This document shows, in pieces, positions 8,672 through 15,000 of a stretch of 15,000 nt of DNA. The notes under the pieces are model-generated. The model was given only the letters and a program-made list of their open reading frames with translations. It was not told the origin of the DNA and searched no databases. Position 1 is the first letter of the stretch. Every line of letters begins with the position of its first letter. The stretch is taken from contig NC_006686.1 of NCBI RefSeq assembly GCF_000091045.1, positions 847,501-862,500 on the forward strand, read 5' to 3'. This DNA comes from Cryptococcus deneoformans JEC21 (taxonomy: Eukaryota > Basidiomycota > Tremellomycetes > Tremellales > Cryptococcaceae). Made by a program: the position numbers and the translations under genes.

Positions 8672-11600
8672 ATGCCCTCTACTGATATTCAGCTGACGCC
8701 TCCGGAAATACGACAGAGCATCTACCACAGAGCCATCATAGATCTTCGCCACACCGTCGGCGTAGAATATGTGGCTTGGATGGAAGATACCGCAGCTCGG
8801 GTGCGTCTCGTTATCTCCACTTCCTGGCTCAACTTGTTTTTCAGGTGTTTGATCAATTCGCTCTCTTAGATACGACAATCTTCCCTGAGACCTTTGGTCC
8901 CCGCGATGAAGACCCTTTCATTCGTTTTGGGGAATGGCTTAATGCTTCTTCACAGAACAAGTACCATGTCCACGATCATTTTGAGACTCGTAAACAGTCT
9001 TTGGAAGCAGATAAGAGGATGAAAGACCGCTTGCGGCAGGAAGTAGTTAGTAGGCATAAAGAAGCCAGAGCCAAGGGGCCAGCAGAAAGGATGACATTAC
9101 GCGCAGTAGGTAAGAGTTTATTTTTGTTCTACTTTCAAATCATTGATTCAATGCAGACCAGCCATTTCCTTCTTATCTTCATTCCCAGGATGTACTTATG
9201 ACTGCCACGGCAATGCGCGAGACACCTTCTTTCGATCAAGGAGGCAATGTCGGTCCTAAAGAATATGCTGATCTCGGTGAAGAAGGTGCTTTTCGTTTCC
9301 TAGTCAACCTTAAAAACCCAATGCCAAAAGAGAGGAAGATAGAGGAAGCAGACGCTTTGTACGTTACAGCGCATCTGTCGACTTAGCTGATAACCGTTAG
9401 ACATTTGCACCTAAACTTTGCAAAAAAAGATTTGAAAAAAGCCGCTGATATGGTGAGGACATTGGAGTACAAGCTGCAAAATCCCTTGAGAGGTGCCGAT
9501 GGAACATCACTTCAAAGTGCTATATGGGATAAATGGGAAAAGGATACCAAAGCGAAGTTCCAGGTAAGGGAGGACGTAATAATGAGTCAAGCTCATGTGC
9601 TACCAGCATTTGCCTGAACCTCTTTCTCCCAAGCTTTTTCCACGTTGTCTCACCAACCCAGGTCCTAACCAGCTGCACACATTTAAAGACATCGAGCAAC
9701 TGGTAGCACCAACGGACGCCAGTGGCCTCAAACTTCCCATACCTACAGGTGCCATCACCCAAGGCTCGAATCGAGGGTGGGCCATGGAAGACAGTAACGA
9801 TTTTGTGGAAGAGGCATTAAGCTTGAAAAACCTGGACGACTTCGGTTGGTATTTAACGCGTGTTCTGCTAGTCTTGGGCTCATTTGTTGTAAAAAGATGG
9901 TGTCCCTTTCCCACCTCTGACACCTAACAGTGTCAATAAGTATTCTCGTATACGAGCTTCTGTATCGCAGAGATATAATCAGTTACCAATGTCACCTCCT
10001 GCAACGGTCGAGCGAAAATCAAAAATGCCTTGGGACCAAGATCCTCGTTTGGGTAAGTCTAACCTTCAGATAAATTCTAATGTCCTCTCCAGAGCTGCCT
10101 TTCATGCCTGCTAGGGTAAATTCTCCCTACATGAACTCGGGTAGTATCAATGATCTTTTCACACCGGTGGAGAATCCGTCCCCGCCAACACAAGTCCGCT
10201 CTTTCGAAGTTAGATCAGAGGCTGCTGTCCAAAGCTGCTCATTCAAAGACGACGATGAAGATGTGGATAGACCCTTTGAGGCTCGTATCTTCTATGATTT
10301 ACTTGCGAATGAGGATACACAAGTTCGCATGAATGGAAACGGTAGCCACGGAAAAGCTGAAGAAGAAGCTCTGGCTTATGCCATGGAAGAGCAGCTGGAC
10401 ACTTCTAAAACCAGTCACATGCGAGGTGAGCTAAGCTTGACTGGGCTTCAGCTGACTGGCAAATAGTATTAAATATAAAGTATGAAGCTTACGGTGACCC
10501 TTCGAATGACTTGCCGAAGTCCTTTTGTGAGCTACTGGAAAGCTCACGAAACAAGGGACTGGAGGCGGACAAACAGATGTTCATAAAGTACCCTGGGTTA
10601 AACACGGCTTTGGCTAGCGAGGTAAATCAAATCACCTCAGTCTGCAACCCGTGTTGCTAACCCAAACACCCCCCACATTAGCTCCATTGGAGCCCCTTTT
10701 CAACGACTAATGACGCTGCGCTCATTGAAAATGGAGCAAAAGTCCCTCCTATGGGAAATGATTTACCTCAAAGCTTAACCTTTCCACCTGCTGATTTGCT
10801 TCCCCAGACCATACCTCACCCAAGCGAAACGAGTCTGCGAAAATTGGTTGAACGTTCACCCAAGAGTATGACGCCGGCAAGGCCAAGATGGTTGACCATT
10901 CAAGATGTGGACAAATTACAGGAGCCTGCCGGGGATGTCAAATCAGGCGAGTCGCTCCTGGCGCCCTCACTGGCACTTACCTCAACTCCACGGAAAAAAA
11001 GGAAGGAAGTTCCACAAAGGGATCCCGATGAAGTGGATGAATTGTTTGAAGATGGCTCGAATTTACCACAAAAGCCAACAGCTGCTAATGATAGCCCGGA
11101 AAAAGCAATGAGGGTGAATTTGCGCAAGAAAACAAAGATGAAGGATGTCCTTCAGTCTAATAATCAGGAGGCAACGTTGAATGATATCATTGATATCATA
11201 ACTTCAAGGGGGGGAACTCGTGGCCAAGCAGTGATCAGAAACATTCAAGGGACATCTTCGACACTGCTCGACGCGATACCCCGAGACGACAAGTACGACC
11301 TGTCGACTATCAAAGGCTTTTTGCATCTTCAAAAACTAGATCATCTACTCACAGAGGAGCAAGAACCCACCTATAAATTCCCTTCAAACCAGAGCCTCTC
11401 ACCGATATTCGAGGAAAAGGAGCCGATGGATTGGAGATTAGATCCTCTCTTAACCAATCCTGAATGGTTTATCCAGACAAGCGCAGCGCAAACACAATCA
11501 TTCGAGACGCCCATGCCCATAATGGCGGCTGTGAGCCTTTTCCAAAACCGACCCCTCATCCGAATGCTTGAATCCAGAGGTTTTTGCTTGCTTGACAGTT

Positions 11601-12378
11601 TTCCGTCATTACAAGGAGCTGACCTTGTGATATCTCCTACCATTGCTCTTGTTTTCAGACCTCTATCTTCATTACCTGATATTCATGTCGGACTCCTCGA
11701 AGAGCTCAAACTTGTGGCCACATATTACCAGCGGGTAATTTTGGTGTTTGAAACAATCTCGTATGCTGCCTCAGAACGATACGCAGTAGCAAGTAACAAT
11801 TTTAACCCACTCGGGACAGCCGTAATTCATGCCTTGGGATCTCTCAGCAGGGGTAAAAAGGCTGCCTGGAGTATGAACGATATCATCGGTGAGCTGGATA
11901 TTGTGTTTGCGTACAAAGGGGCAGGAGAGATAGCCGATAGTGTGTCAAAAGTTTTGCGAGAAGACGAGGAACGGCTCAGAGAGAATATGGGAGAAGAGGG
12001 TTATTTGCAATATAAAGGACGGGAATGGATTGGCCACGAGCCTATCGTAAGTGAAGAGCCGACACTGTGTTTTGCATTTTGACTGAACGAAATATAGGTA
12101 GAACATGAAAATACTATGGTGGAAATGTTTGGTATTAACACATTCGGCGCGCGATACGCTCTCGCCGCCTATGGTGGTGCAGAAAGGCTAGCTTATGAGA
12201 TGACTGAAGACGAGCGTATGGAGCAACTAGGACCCATATGGGGTCAAATTACTACTGTACGTAGTCAAAAGTTCGCTATATCCGACCCGTCGGTTGAAAT
12301 CTGATTACAAGTTACCAGGCTAGATTCAACGATATATTGAGAGAAATGCTAGACGGCTCAAAGGACGTCGACTTCTGA
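8672..12378 (+). CDS. large protein with inactive XPF/ERCC4-like and HhH C-terminus, possible SHOC1/Zip2-type ZMM protein
   Basis: Predicted exons: 8672-8800, 8845-9109, 9157-9358, 9401-9563, 9607-9848, 9931-10052, 10093-10425, 10467-10621, 10682-12046, 12098-12256, 12319-12378; all phases agree and give 1064 residues. The first ~330 residues look mostly helical and match nothing I recognise. The middle (about 375-740) is acidic and Ser/Pro-rich, with a basic nuclear-localisation-like PRKKRK at 640-645. Residues about 818-990 resemble the XPF nuclease fold: NRPLIRMLESRG, then GADLVISPTIALVFRPLSSL, then the strand RVILVFE. Where active XPF nucleases have ERK after the GD strand, this protein has F862-R863-P864, so nuclease activity is unlikely. 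Residues 993-1060 (FGINTFGARYALAAYGG...) fit a helix-hairpin-helix region. A dead XPF core plus HhH at the end of a ~1000-residue protein fits SHOC1/Zip2, which stabilises meiotic crossover intermediates with Spo16. EME1/MMS4-like or another inactive XPF paralogue is the main alternative. The intron 9849-9930 (donor GTATTT) is the least certain junction. Confidence 0.75.
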
Positions 12379-12700
12379 TAAATATTGATCAAAATGATCA
12401 GAGATTTGAGGGTGACACGCAGGCCATGTTGAATTTGCTTCCAAGCAACCATCTCATGTATATTTGAGAAGTCTGTCATGAATTACTATATATTATGACC
12501 GCACCAAAGCTGTCGATGAACCATGAGGCATAAAATTTCAACTACATATTTGGACACTGCTATTAGATCTTCTTATATATAAAGATGCGTATGAAAAATC
12601 TTGGCTGTATACCCACAATTATCACTTTCCATTGTCCATTTGATTGCAATGACCAGTTATATCATAGCAGCCTACTGGTGTTACAACATTGTCTCTTCCT
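12379..12700. other. convergent 3' intergenic region, AT-rich
   Basis: These 322 bases separate the stop codons of the XPF-like gene (plus) and the membrane-protein gene (minus). The stretch 12455-12600 is AT-rich with TATATA runs (for example 12488-12494 and 12573-12582), as expected for fungal 3' processing regions. A small palindrome TTGCTTCCAAGCAA lies at 12435-12448. No gene is seen. Confidence 0.55.
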
Positions 12701-13763
12701 TCACCCCATACCCCCGCCTTCACCAGTTTCAGTCGGATGACTAATATTCTTCCCTCTAAGAGCCTCCAATAACTTTGTCGTTCTCTTGAATCTACTTTCG
12801 TCAAAAGCGATTATGTCGCTTCTTTCTCCCGCTTCGCATCTTTCCGCTTCCGACCACTTCTTTTCCGAGCCCCTGGGCAATTGAAAGATACCACCAACAA
12901 GACGCCGTGTAGACTCCCTTTCTTTCTTCCTTAGTCTCCTTTTCACGATGAGTTGACTTAACCACAAAAGTAATGCGGCTCCCATGATCGAAGAGAAAAT
13001 GACGACAAAGTACATAGCACCATTCCATTTTACATGATATGTTCCTTGAGAGAGCGCGGAAAGCTGAGCTGAAGAACTTTGAGCAGCCACTGCTGTCGTC
13101 GTATCATCAAAAGATGGTGAAGGCTCAATGGTTGCCTTGGCAATAGTTATAGCAAAGGAGTCGGAGGTAGTGACACTATTTGATTTTGCGGTGTTATCAC
13201 TGAACAACAATGCTACGCCAGAAAGGCTTTTCAGCGTGAGATGTATCTTACCTGATATGATTATAGACAGACTCTTCAATGATCGCATAGTCAAAGGCAA
13301 AACTTTGTTGATTACCAATGTTTATAAAAGTGAGATTATGAGTGTATCCGTTTTGTAGGTTGGTGGCATTATAAAGGAGATTATGCTAATCAACGTTATC
13401 CTGCTGAGCAGTGTATGAGCCCATTGCTTCACCATCGAGTACAGCAGTGAATTTCCCCTGGTTAGGGCCGGCGAGACCGAATGCCGAAATGGAGGTTCCT
13501 GCGGGGCTATTCAGCCTTCGGCGAAAGCTTCATTAGTTCAAAATTACAAACCGTTGAAGTATATTGAAGTCCAGCTTCCTAATGTGGTCGTCCAGCTGAT
13601 TGAATTATTCCAAAAAATTTCTAGAAGAGGTCGCATACTATCCACCTCAGTCTGGTTGATATATTCATCTGAGCCATTGACTCGGAGCATATTCCATCCA
13701 GGCGAGAGGGAGAGGGCTGGGGTTGACCACTGTGAGTCATCAACGGTGTAATATCTCGGAGAC
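12701..13763 (-). pseudogene. type I membrane protein with lectin-like ectodomain, interrupted by in-frame TAG and lacking a clear 5' exon
   Basis: Predicted exons (minus): 13763-13552, 13498-13252, 13199-12701; the junctions keep one frame. The ectodomain opens with YYTVDDSQWSTPALSLSPGW and continues through FNGTSISAFGL, TAVLDGEAMGSYT and FAFDYAIIEES. This pattern (an early VDD, a central FxGT, then LDGE, then a closing DY) is one I associate with basidiomycete surface membrane proteins with a beta-sandwich ectodomain. Several N-X-S/T sites are present. A Ser/Thr-rich stalk, one membrane helix (MYFVVIFSSIMGAALLLWLS) and a basic cytoplasmic tail of about 80 residues follow. The frame is broken by TAG at 13388-13386, between the LDGE strand and NLLYNATNL. 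Upstream, the frame meets a stop and an acceptor-like CAG at 13766-13764, but I find no phase-compatible ATG exon encoding a signal peptide. A 57-nt phase-0 intron could remove the TAG, but its donor GTACTC is poor and it would delete a conserved strand. Substrate and role are unknown. Confidence 0.55.
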
Positions 13764-14498
13764 CTGCGAATGTTGAGTTAACTTGATTGTAAGCACTACC
13801 CGTGAGTGAAAGACCCACATGTCGATGGTTAAAGTTAATAGCGCTAATGTATACGGATTGGCCAAATCCCTGTCGCACCAATAGTGATCATAAAGCCCCA
13901 ATAACAATGTCGCCTTACAAAGATGAGGATGAAGGATGGGGTTATATAAATTTCAACTACCTCGTCCGGCTCTTATCCATGGACAGCCAAGAAAGGGCCT
14001 TTTGTTCCTATTATGTATTGGAGGAGCACCACAGGAGGCGAGATTAAATTTGATTTGTGTAAAGAGGGTTCTGTCTGCCTTTGACCAAGCGTATTTCGTT
14101 TGTCCGTCCGATGATTAGCAATAAGTCCTTCAGCCATCACGTACGACGGACCACTACTTGCCAGCGTCCGCTGTGTACATGTCAAGTGTATTAGTGGGCA
14201 GTAGGAAATACGCAGTCCTTTGCAACAAAGGCATCAACTTATCAGTTGAAGGCGTTCCCTCTGTCCTTTGGATGGGAATAGAAAAGGAGCCAAAAGGCTG
14301 CCATACTTGTTCTGTGGTTTCCCTGCGACAGAAGTCTTGAATATATAGACGGAATACGTGGTTTACATATCACTTGAACGGGTCGTAGTATCTTCATTCG
14401 TCGATTATGCGCTCCAAACGTAAGATATGAAACCTGAGAATACATGGCTTACAATGGCCAGTCGGCGTTGACAAACACATCTAATCCGTTTCTATCGC
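13764..14498. other. intergenic region without a convincing gene; 3' flank of the P5B ATPase gene and 5' flank of the membrane-protein gene
   Basis: About 735 bases. Open frames here on either strand are short, have no family resemblance and overlap each other. A TATA-like TATATAA on the minus strand (13948-13942) lies about 180 bases upstream of the first recognised exon of the membrane-protein gene and could be its promoter. Any missing signal-peptide exon should lie in 13764-13980. The part nearer 14498 must carry the 3' UTR of the ATPase gene. No repeat or mobile-element structure is seen. Confidence 0.5.
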
Positions 14499-15000
14499 TT
14501 AAATTCCTGTTGATGGCGGCAATCTATAATCTCTTCTCTTTCCTCTGCGACCCTTCCACCTTTTGGCAAAAACAATCATTCTGGAGATCGGCCGTTCGGC
14601 AAATCTCTCAAATGCAAAGCTCGCCAAGATGTTGACAGCTGCAACAGCAAGCAATTGTAATCTGAAGGTGAACTTCAAGTCGGTGATATCGAGAATGGCA
14701 GCAATTGATGCGGCAGGTGAAAGAAGAATATAGGCACTGAAGGATGTAAGCACAGTGAGGCAAATTACGAGGGAAGCTGACAAGTGCAATTCAGCTTTTT
14801 AAGTCTTCGTCATTACGTATTGAAACTCACGATTGGTATATAGAGGTTTGCGATACGGCGGTCCAACACTGAATACTCCAGCCACAAGGATGTACTGGAA
14901 ACAAGAAACGAGGAAAAGTGCAGAATTCTCGAAGTTGAACGTTTCCAGTTTATCCACGTCGGTATCAGGCTTTGTATACCACGGCTGTTTTCGTACCCAG
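14499..15000 (-). CDS. YPK9: P5B-type ATPase (Ypk9/ATP13A2 family), C-terminal end only
   Basis: Two exons are visible: 15000-14831 (continuing beyond the window) and 14776-14499, separated by a 54-nt intron (GTGAGT...CAG). They encode the last ~149 residues. The sequence runs from a pre-membrane segment WVRKQPWYTKP through the membrane helix with ENSALFLVSCFQYILVAGVF and the loop SVGPPYRKPLYTNP. Two more hydrophobic helices follow (about LVICLTVLTSFSAYILL and LQLLAVAAVNILASFAFE), then a basic cytoplasmic tail. The FQYI...GPPYRKPLYTN block is typical of P5B pumps such as human ATP13A2 and yeast Ypk9. These are lysosomal/vacuolar polyamine and cation exporters. P5A (Spf1) pumps differ in this loop. 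The phosphorylation and nucleotide-binding domains lie outside the window, so intactness cannot be judged. The symbol is by family, assuming the usual single fungal P5B gene. Confidence 0.88.

Noticed and set aside
9106..9188. Alternative 83-nt intron (GTAGGT...CCCAG) in the XPF-like gene
   Set aside because: It is also in phase, but the shorter GTAAGA...TGCAG intron (9110-9156) has stronger signals and a size like its neighbours, and keeps an open 11-codon segment.
9595..9927. Plus-strand frame taken as a separate small gene
   Set aside because: Its middle part (from 9607) joins in phase to the preceding and following exons of the XPF-like gene, and its last part lies in a predicted intron.
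12435..12448. Palindrome TTGCTTCCAAGCAA as a terminator hairpin
   Set aside because: The stem is only six pairs with a two-base loop, and rho-independent-type terminators are not used by nuclear genes.
13802..14047. Plus-strand 81-codon frame in the 735-bp intergenic region
   Set aside because: No family resemblance, starts from a non-ATG codon, and overlaps other equally short frames on the opposite strand.
1..15000. Search for CRISPR-like direct repeats, transposon ends, tRNA genes and viral insertions
   Set aside because: Nearly all sequence is explained by intron-containing fungal genes, and no regular repeats, terminal inverted repeats with a transposase, or cloverleaf structure were noticed by eye.

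Overview
The window looks like nuclear DNA of a basidiomycete yeast of the Tremellomycetes, most like Cryptococcus. This is inferred from many very short introns (about 40-82 nt, mostly 43-62) whose donors mostly fit GTNNGY, tightly packed genes with short gaps on both strands, and encoded proteins that are plainly fungal/eukaryotic. Nothing in it looks bacterial, viral or transposon-like, and I found no tRNA, rRNA, CRISPR array or transposon ends. I resolved the exon structures by hand from reading frame, splice-site phase and protein-family similarity. They are predictions.

Layout, left to right. (1) Bases 1-4134, minus: the largest subunit of RNA polymerase I (RPA190/POLR1A), seven exons visible, C-terminal part cut off by the window edge. 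(2) A 276-bp gap shared with the divergent SEC22 gene. (3) 4411-5317, plus: SEC22, an ER-Golgi R-SNARE, five exons. (4) 5459-7137, minus: an acyl-CoA-binding protein with a C-terminal membrane anchor (Atg37/ACBD5-type layout), six exons, convergent with SEC22. (5) A 463-bp divergent intergenic region with an inverted repeat and a short upstream ORF. (6) 7601-8488, plus: an RWD plus DUF1115 (RWDD2-type) protein, two exons. (7) 8672-12378, plus: an eleven-exon gene for a 1064-residue protein. Its C-terminus looks like a catalytically dead XPF/ERCC4 fold plus helix-hairpin-helix, so it may be a divergent SHOC1/Zip2-type meiotic protein. (8) 12701-13763, minus: a type I membrane protein gene with an in-frame TAG inside its ectodomain and no recognisable signal-peptide exon, probably a decaying gene. 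(9) 13764-14498: about 735 bp without a convincing gene. (10) 14499-15000, minus: the 3' end of a P5B-type ATPase (Ypk9/ATP13A2 family).

The genes are mostly unrelated housekeeping functions (rRNA transcription, vesicle fusion, acyl-CoA binding at a membrane, polyamine/cation transport) and do not form a cluster or operon. The item most worth following up is the XPF-like protein. The membrane-protein gene with the internal stop comes second.
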